From Pelargonium cotyledonis (Eukaryota > Streptophyta > Magnoliopsida > Geraniales > Geraniaceae): a DNA stretch of 37,537 bases. Positions 20,531 to 30,662 of this stretch are shown piece by piece. The notes below the pieces were generated by a model that saw only the letters and a program-made list of their open reading frames with translations, was not told the DNA's origin and did not search any database. The DNA lies in contig JAYMTA010000143.1 in assembly GCA_036897625.1 (NCBI GenBank), positions 1 through 37,537 on the forward strand. Direction: 5' to 3'. The translations under genes were made by a program, and so were the position numbers. How positions within the stretch are numbered: position 1 is the first letter of the stretch; every line of letters begins with the position of its first letter.

Positions 20531-23500
20531 TCAGCGCCACTCGCGGCAACTGCCACAGCTCCAGCTTCCTTCAGAATACAAGGATTCGTCCCAAGGTGAG
20601 CAGTGGCTGTGTATCTGCAACCCACAAATTTCGCAGTAAAGGTCTGGAGCGGGTTCCGTGTGGGAGCACATCTGACACTGTATAACATTAACAGTAGATT
20701 CTAGGGGGATCTCTGGTTCTGGTTGTTCCCGTGTGTTTGCACCCGATGAAATGTCCCATGGTTGTTGGGATGCATCGGCTGTTGCATCAATGGCGCCGTC
20801 TAACTGGGCGGCGCCATCCTCAACTGGCAATAACTCCGTGAAAGAGAAGTACGTTTGAGGTTCAAACTCCATATCCTCGTAGTTAAGTTCGTCGTAATCG
20901 AACATCATATCTCCTTCAAAGCCGTCTGTGGGAGCATTCCAATCCAGACCCGGGGAAAATGAAATTTCGTTGGGGTCAGCTGGTAATTCAGCATGTGATA
21001 GATCGTTCCAGGAAACCCCATCGACGTCCCCTTCACGCTTCCCGTGCCTTCTGACTGGTAGTTTCTGTGGCCCTGAATTAGAAGCCGTGTTCCACTCAAG
21101 GCCCACTTCAGAGTTAGGCTCCATGATTGGCTCAACTCGAGAAAGAGAGGTAAGAAAAGGATCTTCCTCTTTTAAGAAAACTTCCTCCTCTTTTATGAAC
21201 TCCTCGGGAGGGAACATAGGAGTGGCGGGTTCATACTCTTTTACCTCGGAAGTGGTTCCTGAAACAGAGTCGACTCCAGAAAGTTCTTGCTTTATATCAA
21301 TTCTCTCTCTCGATTTTCTTGAAGCAGAATCAACTCCAGAAAGCTCTTGCTTGATAACTCTCTCCCCTGATTTTCTTGAAACAGAATCGGATTTTCTACC
21401 CCCTGGCCTGTGGCTCTCCGGCTTCTTGTCATCTGGATTCTTAAAAGGACACGAGGGTTGAGCTATTCTACGACATCTGCAACATTTAAATCCCACCACA
21501 TCACAAAGTTTTGAGTCGTCTACTTCAAGAGCTGCAGCATGGAACCAATCTGCAAATTACCATAATCATCATTGATCAGAAATTAAAATAATAATAATAA
21601 TTACGTATTAGAATTTTCTTGGTAGAAAGAAACATCTATCATAAGAGCAGGCTTACTTTGGCATGTTACACAGTGAATATAAGTCAAATCAGAACTATAT
21701 GGCTTGTGGCATGAGTGACAAACAGGTTGCAACAATTTCTTATCTGTCATATCCCTCGAAATAACGTTTTGACGCCTGAACTCAATGCCATCATCTTTAA
21801 CACCAGGCTTCTTCCATATGATGCCCCAACTACGATTCTTGGGCTTGCTTTTGGTCACCGGTTTAGAATCAGAGGTAACTGGTTTCACCTCAGAACAAGT
21901 TATCCGAATTCTAAGAGGTGTCTGTTTCACTTCAGAACAAGTTCCCTGAATTCTAGCAGGTGTCTGTTTCACCACAGAAGAATTATCCCGAATCCTAATA
22001 GGTGCTGCCAGTTTCACTTCAGAAGAACTCTCCCGGGCCCCAACCAGTGCTAGTGGTTGACTATTGCCCTTTTGCTTGGTGTCCTTTGGAGCAGTTACTG
22101 CATTGTGATGCTGCTGTCCTTGCAAGGCCAAGGGACCAGCAAGCTTAGGTCTAGTATTCTGAACAAGATCCGTTACACGGTAACACCTTTTGCAAATTAT
22201 TACTAACTGAAATACATCATTTGCAGAAACTGTTGAATTGACAGTACAATCTTTGTGACAGTAACCTGAAAATATGGCATATGACTATCATCAATGTAAA
22301 GCATTTTAAATTATCAAATACGGAAAACACTAAATAACTATGAGTCTATGACAACATATTATCACGGGCATCTATATCATCTCCAGGCACATGAGTATGT
22401 AGCCAGTATTGACATCTACAGCGTATCCACAAAACATCAACCATATTTTTAGTTTATCTTTCTCCATAATCTCTATATGAAAAACTTCGAAAACTGCCAT
22501 TTCACTTGCACCAATTTAAGTAGCCACTTCACATTATATTTTTACAATGTGTGACTTTATGGCCCACTTCAACACTTACGAACTTACTGTAAAGATACTA
22601 TTGGTAATTTATACATCAACTTCCTGAGAAAGAATAGGTCACTCATTTTGGGACAATCGTTAGAGAAACAGGACACTCATTTTGGGATGAAGGGAGTATT
22701 AAAGATGCAATACATGATATGATGTTCACATATTAGAGCAGTGGTTATAGTCTTATAGATGCAATTTTTAAAGTATTGAATCAAATATATCATAGAACTA
22801 GAGTATTGGTATATGGGCCTTATGAGGTTAGTAATTACCTTCACATGCACTGCACTTCGCAGCATTCCTGCATCAGATACAGATTAATAAGCTTAAGCCC
22901 AAATTATTGATTATAATACGGAAACGAAAATACTGCAATGGCAGAATATTACCTGAGTAAAACATCGTTTTGACAGGAAGCACAAAAGCATGCCTCCATA
23001 TTATCTCTCTTTCGTTTCAAAAAAGAAAAAATGTCTTTACGAGAAACTTTTAGCTGCCTTCTTTGTAAGCTGGACAAAACATTCAAGCCATTCTTGGCTG
23101 ACGTCAAAAGCACTTCCTCCGAGCTCTTTGATTTTTCTTCATACTCTTTGATCAAATATAAAGGAATACGTGTCTCAAGAAACCAATATGTATCTTTTCC
23201 ATCTTCCTTTTGCTCTGTTTCAATGATATTCTTCAAGACACGAGAAGGGAGATGCTTTTGATTAGTAAAATTTACACCATATCTGGTCTTGTTTTCCACA
23301 ATTTTTTTATCACGAACAATAGCATTTCTGAAAGCAGAAGCTTCTGTCTCGGGACCTTTTCCATCCGGGAGACTAATCTCAGAACGCACAAGATCACTCC
23401 ATCTGACATGAATATCTAGGTATCTGACCTGATGCAAAGGCAAATTTTATTTTTGGATGGTTACTTGACATAATTCTAAAATGTAATTAGAACAGATTGC

Positions 23501-26500
23501 TTGAACAAGTGAGAAAGCAAGTAGATAAATTATGGTTGCAAGGAATACAGCAACACATACAAACCTGAAGTGCTAATTGAGATGCATTTCTACTTGCTTC
23601 AACTGCTGCTCTCCAAACTAACTGTCTGCTTCTTTTAGGAACCTCTGGACCATCGATATAATATATACCAGAAATTTTTCGCAAACCACCTAAAGGGCCA
23701 AATATACAATGAGTAAAAATGAAATGAAACAAAGCTTAAAAATATAAAAATCATTCCAAAACAGAACAAAATTGCTGCTTCTTTTATGCAGGATGGAAGA
23801 ACTAATGCTTAGAAGTTACCTTGGCGAGCTGCTTTCTTAATCAATGACTTAGGCAGTATCCCTTTCTGAAATATAAGTTTGCTTAATTTTCCTCCTTGCC
23901 ACCAGCAAAAACTTTTGTCAGGGCAACCATCTGCTTTGTCTGAAGTCAAAGCAGACGGTTTCCTGCCTCGCCTGCCACTTGGTCCACGTTTCTGTACTGA
24001 ACCAGTAGTGCACGTAGCATTTTGAACTGCAGCAGAATCAACCAACATATTGTCTACCAGCTTAACCCAGTCTCCAGAAAAAGCAATAATACGGATGTTT
24101 CTCTCAAGCTACATAAGAAGATAGAGGGATCAGATCCAACTTGGCAATGCAAAATAGACTGATATTTAGACCTTTTAGGTGCAATTTATTTCTTTCTATT
24201 TTTGGGTTGTCTTTTAGGGTTTCCGCACATGTTGCTTGTATGCTTGGATTGCGCGCAGTACCATTTTAGTGTGCTCTCTTTAACTCATGCTATTAGATCA
24301 CAAATCTATTATGGATGACCAAAAATATTGTTCGCATGGAGACACTTGCATGTAATATTTAAATAATTGATTACATGTTAGGAAAATCATAATATTGTGA
24401 ATCTTTCATTACATGAAGACATAAAATGGTGAGTTCCCTAAGCAAATTATATATTCAAAACAGTCGGGTAAGATAGGATGGGAGTAATTCCAACTAATCT
24501 ATAACATACACACACACACACAGATATATATATATCGTCGATACCTTATTGTTTGATACTCCACTAATCAATCACAAAATTCAGGTAATTTGTGAATACT
24601 TTGAGAAATGACATAATTTGATCAGATATAAGTTACCCCCTCAAAAAAAAAAAATCAAACATCAATCAATGCAATTCGGAATAGCAACAAGTAATCATCA
24701 ACATTTTCCATCTACTAAACCCAAAAAAAAAAAAAGTATAAGTAGTAGATCATTGATTGTACGGCTAGATGGAACTAAAACAGCAATAAGACAAATCACA
24801 TTAACTCAACATTAAGCAAACAAGAGAAACAGAAACCTTATTAAAATTAAAAACAGAAAGAGTACAAAGGAATATGTTATAAACAAAAACTTACTTCAAG
24901 CAAAAGGGATTTAATTTTGCTGCAAGTTGAAGCCTGTTCCATTTGTTTACGCCATTGTTTTCTATAATTTTCACATCGGAAGGAGCCAACTAGAAGACCA
25001 CAAAGACTCTCCTCCATGTATAATGTATACATTATGATGCTAGGAAGAACGCCATCTCCACTCTTCACAGAACGAGGACCGGCAAGAAACTTCATAGCAC
25101 CTTTAGTGATACTCAAAGAAGCTGCATTCAACATACAACCTCTCTTGCTTACACCAGAAGCCTTGCAAGAATAACACCAACCACACCTTTCCCTTGGAAC
25201 CTCAAACAGTTTCTTTTCAGAACTTGGCCAGAAAAAGCGTACAGCTGTTAAGGAAAATGCTTTTGTTTGCAATGAAATATTGGCACTGACAGCTTTTCTA
25301 GGGTTAGAGAAAGCAAGAACGTCAGAAGGTCGCTTTTCTTCTGATGAAAGTATAGCCAGATTGGCAGCAGCAGATGCAGCAAAATCCCCATGCATGTACT
25401 GATTTATGTATCCCTGGGGTTTAAAAGAAGATCCCATGTATACAAAGGTACGGTCATTGGATGAAATTCTGTCACCATTCCTAAAAACAGAATGATTCAG
25501 TAACTTACTTTGAGAGGAAATATTATCTGTTAAACAACTGCCGTTGACCTGCCCAGCATAACTTCTGCTGAACCCCGGAGTACATGCAGCCAAATCTATC
25601 GCACTACTTGATCTGCCAGCAAGGCTATGGTGAGTTAGGTCAGATGGACCAGCTTGCTGGCTCACTGAACCAACAGATGCAGCAGATTCAATTCTAATCA
25701 GGTCAGAATGCTTCTTACTATCATGAGCATTAACCTGGATAGCTGAAGTGTGACACTTTGTTTGAACCACTGAATCTGAGGTCTGGGGCAGTGAAAGTGC
25801 CTCATCATCTTCTTTGACACCAAAAGCACACTTCTCAGTCTGAACTGTGTCATGAATAGCATGTTTTTCCATACTAGAAGTATGGAGAGAAGGTGTAGAC
25901 ATTGCTGCATCATGCACGTTTTCTTCTGGAAGAGACAAGATACTTTCGGAGATATTCCAGTACTGCATAATGGCATTGCAGATCCCGGCATACAGAGTTT
26001 TATGCTGTACTGTTGAATAGAGTGCTTGTAGAACTTTTGGAATATCATTTTGATTGTAATATCTCATCCCAGATTTTTTGTCAATAGAAGCTCCAAGCCT
26101 GAAACATCAAATATAATATCATGAACAAACAACCATACAGAGCAAAGAATACTTTGCAATACAAAATAGTAAAATTACAAATAGACTAGGGTGAGGAACT
26201 GAATCTTAATCCTGACCCAAAACCAGCATAAATGCCTATCAAAATTCAGAAAATAAGAGATATGACAAAGGAACTGAAAACATACACCAATAGATGATTG
26301 CAAGTACCCAAGAAAACTTGCTCGTACGGATCAACACCAAATATTTGTGCTCCTTTAAGTGATGTTCCAATCATAACAGCTGGTTCAATCTTACTAATAG
26401 TACACTCTGGACAATACCATGACCCTTCTGGCATATACATTTTGATCACTCCTACACATCTGGAATGGTAAGCTGATGGACATCCATCACAGCATAGCAG

Positions 26501-28252
26501 GGTCCCATCCATTCCACAAAGTCGGCATTCATCGCCATTCGCATCCATATCAACCTCATTGACACCGTTATCCATTTCACTACCTTTAAAACCCAAAGAA
26601 CCTGGTACATGAGACAACTGCATCTCATGGTTCTTTGCAATAATGTCCATGGCTTCACTGTCCTTACATGCAGAAGTTTTGGAATACTTGGGATGAACTC
26701 TTCTCGGAACATTTGCAAGAAGATTTGAAACACCAGAATCAGAATCTATTCCAACTTCTGATTCTTCACGCATGTCAAGCTCAGCTCTTATCTCAGCAGA
26801 CTCTAACACATCATCACACAAAATTTGCAAAATCATCAACTTCCTGCAAGCAGGTAATGAATAGTACTCTCTCTCCAAAACATCAATATAAAATCCCTTC
26901 CACTCAGGTCCGGTTGCACACCCCATTACTGTCAAATATTGTACCAAGTAAAAAGGCCAGGTCAATGCATCAAGCAAGCTCCAATCAATGCACCTACAGT
27001 CAAAGGTTACAGCATAGGTTCTTACTCTTTTTAATCAATATATTGCAGGCAACACATATTACATGAAAGAATGTGTTATTGGAAGATAAAAAATAGATTG
27101 TGTGAAGGAATCACTTCTGATATGCATGTAAAGCATTCCCATTCGGATCAGTTCCCTCCATTTAGTTAATCAGAGAATAAAGGTGTAGGACATATCAAAT
27201 CAAAGAAGTTCACAGAATTGTTTTGGTATTCGAATAATTAATGATAACTACCCTTCGAACTCCTATAAAAAAATAAAAAATAAAAAATAAGATCAGTTCT
27301 GAAACAGAAAAGTCGAACAAACTCAAAAGTTTCGATTTTCTTAGTAACTGCATAATAAAAAGGTAGTATAGCTTCTTAAGACAAACTATCAAATATAATG
27401 TCACTAATTAGAACATCAAAGAATGATAAACTCATATAAATACCTAAAGCATTTTGAGGCAATCTCTGAGCCCTCTGAAGAGAGTACTTCAAGATGACGT
27501 CTCAATACACGCATCAAAGCGACATGAATAGCATCCAACAAATAATTCGGCACAGAGCAATTAAGAGACCCCACAAGCTCATCCAATGCAAATGGGCTAA
27601 GGAAAAGGCATATACTATATGAGCGCAAAAAACCATACACAGAAAAAAGATGTGAAACAAACTCCTCTGGCACCCCAATAGTGCCTGAAGACAAAGGCAA
27701 TTGAGGTGGCGGAATGGGCGGGACCTCCGGCTCCAAATCCCTATCACAAGAATCCTCACATGAATCGCTAGATGAATCAACATCATCATCAACTTGTTCC
27801 CCATCTTCTATAGTTGCCTTGCCACTTAGCTCACTCATTGACTCCGATTTAACCTCCTTCGCCGATCCCACCACCTTTTTCTGTAATCTATTTCTACTCT
27901 TTGCACTACTTTTCAATACCAACCCATCCAACTTCTTTCTCCTAGCAATCAATTCGTCGTCGAAATACTTTTCCTCAAGAGCAATCAACCGAAGCTCACC
28001 ACTATCTAAATCCTCACAATCACCATCCTCATATTCAACTCTATACAATCCCGTATCATAATACACTACTTTTCCAAGAAAAATCCCATTACCTTTGAAC
28101 TCCTTCAACACATAACGTCCAACGAAAGCCGTATGTACAATAGGTACCGCCTCAACCGCCTGTTTCTTCCTCTCAGGACCCCCTTCCTTATCAGCAGCAC
28201 CTTCATTTCTCAGCTTCCTAGGTCGGCCTCTCTTCCTCGCCACAGGCTCCAT
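20531..28252 (-). CDS. PTM: DDT domain and PHD-finger protein of the PTM family
   Basis: Likely nuclear chromatin reader or regulator. Exons in transcript order: 28252-27444, 26993-26286, 26098-24895, 24108-23820, 23689-23565, 23428-22953, 22867-22839, 22265-21657, 21549-20531; spliced 5268 nt, 1755 aa. Residues 5-14 hold an AT-hook (RKRGRPRKL), about 42-90 a Tudor-like segment (FVGRYVLKEF ... YEDGDCEDL), then an acidic stretch, about 190-255 the DDT domain, and 424-468 a canonical C4HC3 PHD (C426, C429, C438, C441, H446, C449, C464, C467). Further Cys/His modules: CGWCYSC in exon 3, a split PHD-like module around 1192-1250, one at 1396-1442 lacking the usual HxxC Cys, and one at 1708-1751. 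DDT domains are known to contact ISWI remodellers. Arabidopsis PTM was described with C-terminal membrane segments; none is visible here, so this may be one of its soluble homologs. ATG 28252 is the first in-frame ATG after an in-frame stop. Confidence 0.93.
22630..22698. mobile_element. Stowaway-type MITE terminus in PTM-like intron 7
   Basis: The segment ends ACTCATTTTGGGATGAAGGGAGTA with TA at 22697-22698; its reverse complement gives the Stowaway start TACTCCCTTCATCCC. ACTCATTTTGGGA occurs twice (about 22640 and 22673), the same doubled subterminal layout as the element at 36292-36547. I could not find the other end, so the element is either truncated or diverged upstream of 22630. Confidence 0.55.
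22839..22867 (-). other. 29-nt microexon of the PTM-like gene
   Basis: It is bounded by CAG/G on the acceptor side and GAAG/GTAATT on the donor side and encodes NAAKCSACEG (residues 1205-1214). It supplies a CxxC pair of the second PHD-like module. Including it keeps the frame from exon 6 into exon 8 (YCHKDC); skipping it shifts the frame because 29 is not a multiple of three. Confidence 0.85.
24508..24536. repeat. (CA)n-(AT)n microsatellite
   Basis: A CA run at 24508-24521 is followed by an AT run at about 24524-24535, in intron 3 of the PTM-like gene. Likely length-polymorphic. Confidence 0.9.
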
Positions 28253-28735
28253 TGATGATTCCACGATCCAATTCAACCAAACCGACCTCCGAAACCTCAC
28301 TTTAACAACAACACCCTCTGCGATAAACAGAAACAGATCAAAAAGCTCATCCCCAAAATCCTGCGCAGCCTAGGGTTTATACAGATCCTAAAACGCCTAT
28401 ACAACAAAACAAACACACTGAAAACACTCAGATTCGGAGCATTCAACTACGAAATCACACGGAAAATAAATGCAATCGAGCATTGGACACAAATCGCGTC
28501 AGAAAATAAAATAATGATAAAAATATATGCAAAAAACTCCAAATTTGCTCATTTTTCAGACGAGAAAATGCAAATAAGCAAAGCGTACCTGTCTAGGGTT
28601 CGAGAATCGCCATTGATTTGTGCGTATTTTGGGGCTTTTGGGGTTAAGAAGAAGAAGAAAGAGAAAAGACAAGCCCTGATTGGAATAGAAGAACAGCCTC
28701 TCTCTCTATCTCTCTCAACGCTCTTCTTCTCAGTT
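28253..28735 (-). promoter_or_regulatory. Spliced 5' leader of the PTM-like gene
   Basis: Read on the minus strand, a donor GACAG/GTACGC ends a leader exon at 28589 and an acceptor TATCGCAG/AGGGTG starts the next at 28317, giving an intron of 271 bases (28588-28318) in the 5' UTR. The leader exon is pyrimidine-rich with CTTCTTCTTCTT, and the transcript start is probably near 28700-28735 by a GA-rich tract. First introns in the leader often raise expression in plants; that is general knowledge, not seen here. Confidence 0.6.
28593..28613 (-). promoter_or_regulatory. Six-codon uORF (MAILEP) in the PTM-like leader
   Basis: ATGGCG at 28613-28608 opens a reading frame of six codons ended by TAG at 28595-28593, four bases before the leader splice donor. 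The G at +4 favours initiation. In the spliced transcript its stop is in frame with, and 69 nt upstream of, the main start codon. Confidence 0.6.
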
Positions 28736-29688
28736 TAATCGTAGCGAGTCACCTGAGTCGGACTCGGAACTCGGTCTTGTCCGGGTTTAGTTTTTTCAAC
28801 TCGCCCGAGTTGTGGTTTATTGCGGATTTTTTTAAATAATTAATGTGGAATGTTTTCGCTGAGTCAAAAATATATTTAAAAATTTAACAAATTCGGAGAG
28901 GAAAATTCAGGTGAGGGCGTGTTCATGTAATCGTTTTGTGCTCTCTCTTAACAAAAATCAAAAATAAAATCTCTGTCAAATAATTATGTATTTAAATCAA
29001 TAAATTCGAAATTCCAATTTCTTTTATTTATCAGTCAATATTCGTGTTATCATAACTTACAAATTATGGATTAAATAAAGAAAAAATGTTATTTGTTTTA
29101 TATATTTCTCAAAGTGTTGTGGTATTTGTATGGAAAATAAATGTATTGTTTGAATTAATGAATTTAAATTAATGAGATTCTCATTTTATTTTGATTTTTG
29201 TTCACACAAAAAATCTCATTCTCCTTTGATTTTTTTTTTTAAAATTTAAATGTGTTTTAAGAGTCTGCATGTTCATTTTAGTTTAAATAAATGACATATC
29301 GACTTATATAATATTATCGTCATTTTGTTAAAAAGAAATTGTGCAACATCATATCTATAAGACATTTTGTAGGATAAACAAATTGTGATTTTATAGTCAA
29401 TAATAAAATGACGAACTTTTGAAACCTTACATATATTCTCTTCTTTTCTCCTTCTTCGTATTAGGAATTCAAACAACGCCGCCACTTTTCAGTTAATGGT
29501 GACCCATAAATATATATTAATAATATATTTAATTAGGACATTACCCGCTAACATCTATGTACTTTTCAAATCTTGGTTGCAAATTATTTATTTTTTAAAT
29601 ATAGAAAAAAAATATGTATCAACCTTTATCATTTTTTTTATTATCTATAGCTCTTTGTAGTAAAACAAGACAAAAAAACACCCTACTA
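28736..29688. other. Intergenic region between divergent PTM-like and DUF3128 copy A genes
   Basis: About 950 bases shared as upstream DNA by two divergent genes. The side by the PTM-like gene has repeated ACTCGG and GAGTC words (28745-28775); the rest is very AT-rich with no coding signal and no recognised element. Confidence 0.55.
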
Positions 29689-29751
29689 GGCCCAACCAAA
29701 AGCCCAATAATTACGGGTTCCAGTTTTAAACTAGGCCCAACAAAAAGCCCA
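29689..29751 (+). promoter_or_regulatory. Cluster of four site II-type motifs
   Basis: GGCCCA at 29689-29694, AGCCCA at 29701-29706, GGCCCA at 29734-29739 and AGCCCA at 29746-29751 are reverse complements of TGGGCC and TGGGCT. They come as two paired units sharing CTAGGCCCAAC plus AAAAGCCCA. TGGGCY (site II) pairs are known from plant nuclear genes for mitochondrial and translation proteins and are bound by TCP factors. The cluster lies about 90-150 bases before the GC-rich leader of DUF3128 copy A. Confidence 0.65.
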
Positions 29752-29834
29752 CAAAATTGGGTTTATAGGATCTGAATTTTATATGGAGTTGTGTTTCTGA
29801 TCCATTTGTCTATTCGGTTATTTTTTGTCATCCC

Positions 29835-30662
29835 CCTCACCCCCAGCCGCCGGACTCGCATCCCCACCTCCGCCGCTCGCCGCCGATTTGCGCCGTATCT
29901 GCAAGACGGACACCGGCGCGAGGTCAAGCCAATCAGTCTTTTCTGGGGTAATTTTTTTATTATTGTGGATATTTTTCATTTTGGGATTATTATTTGTTGA
30001 TTTTGAATAGAGAGCAAGAAGGTTTGATTTTGATAAATTTTTGCTGGTTCAATCTGTAGAATTGAGCTTTGAATTTTTATTTTCAGTTTTAATTTTGAAG
30101 ATATGAATTTATGATGGCTGAGCTTGAAATTTTGGTGTTTCAGTTTGTAGATTTGAATTTTGAAGGGTGATGTGTGAGTTTAGGTATGAGATTTGGTTCT
30201 GATTATTCAGACTCCAAAAAACTCAGGCCTTTGAATTTTCCAGCACCGGAAACTTCAAAGGTTTGAACGTTTGTTTCTTATAACAAAACAAAGCAAGTAT
30301 GGATAGTGCATTTGTCTTGCAAAAAAGAGTGTAGTTGTGAGTTATGGGGCGCCAAAACATGTAGCCATCAACAATTATCCCTTTCAACATTAAATCTTTC
30401 AAATAGAATCATAACAATACTCATTGGAACTCCTTTTTGGGTTCTATTCGTTTTCTTGCATCTAGTTTGATTGTGTTTTGGGATGTTTGGTGTTTGGCAG
30501 CTCTTGTTAATCAGTTCAATTGTCAGCTATAATTATTCGAAATTGTTTTATTCTCAATCAAAAGTGGGATTGTTGACAAGCCCGCAGCCCATTCAGTTGT
30601 CAAGCAGATCTCAAACCCAAGGAGTGGTAGTGTTTGTTGTTCACGCTCCACAGTCCTAAACG
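29835..30662 (+). other. Probable 5' leader of DUF3128 copy A with leader intron
   Basis: A GC-rich block (about 29835-29935) stands out from its AT-rich surroundings and fits a non-coding first exon. A donor CTGGG/GTAATT at 29947/29948 and an acceptor CTCCACAG/TCC at 30653/30654 would define an intron of about 706 bases. Both sites are inferred from consensus only. A short stretch of copy B's exon 2 lies inside this intron (30466-30523). Confidence 0.45.
30466..30523 (+). pseudogene. Fragment matching intron 1/exon 2 of DUF3128 copy B
   Basis: Fifty-eight bases match 34416-34473 with one difference (30481 versus 34431). The match covers the end of copy B's first intron, its TGTTTGGCAG acceptor and the first 23 nt of exon 2 (CTCTTGTTAATCAGTTCAAT...), then stops. 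A weaker match, CAGCACCGG at about 30240 versus 34257, may mark the preceding exon. It could be a decayed third copy or a conversion tract. Confidence 0.6.

Noticed and set aside
20295-20549. Hydrophobic minus-strand frame overlapping the end of the PTM-like gene
   Set aside because: It was considered as the missing membrane segment, but it has no ATG start, no splice path from the preceding exons and begins inside the coding end in another frame; it is probably 3' UTR.
29791-30010. Two overlapping open frames of 61-69 codons in the GC-rich block
   Set aside because: At least the second has a non-ATG start, and the block fits the non-coding first exon of copy A.
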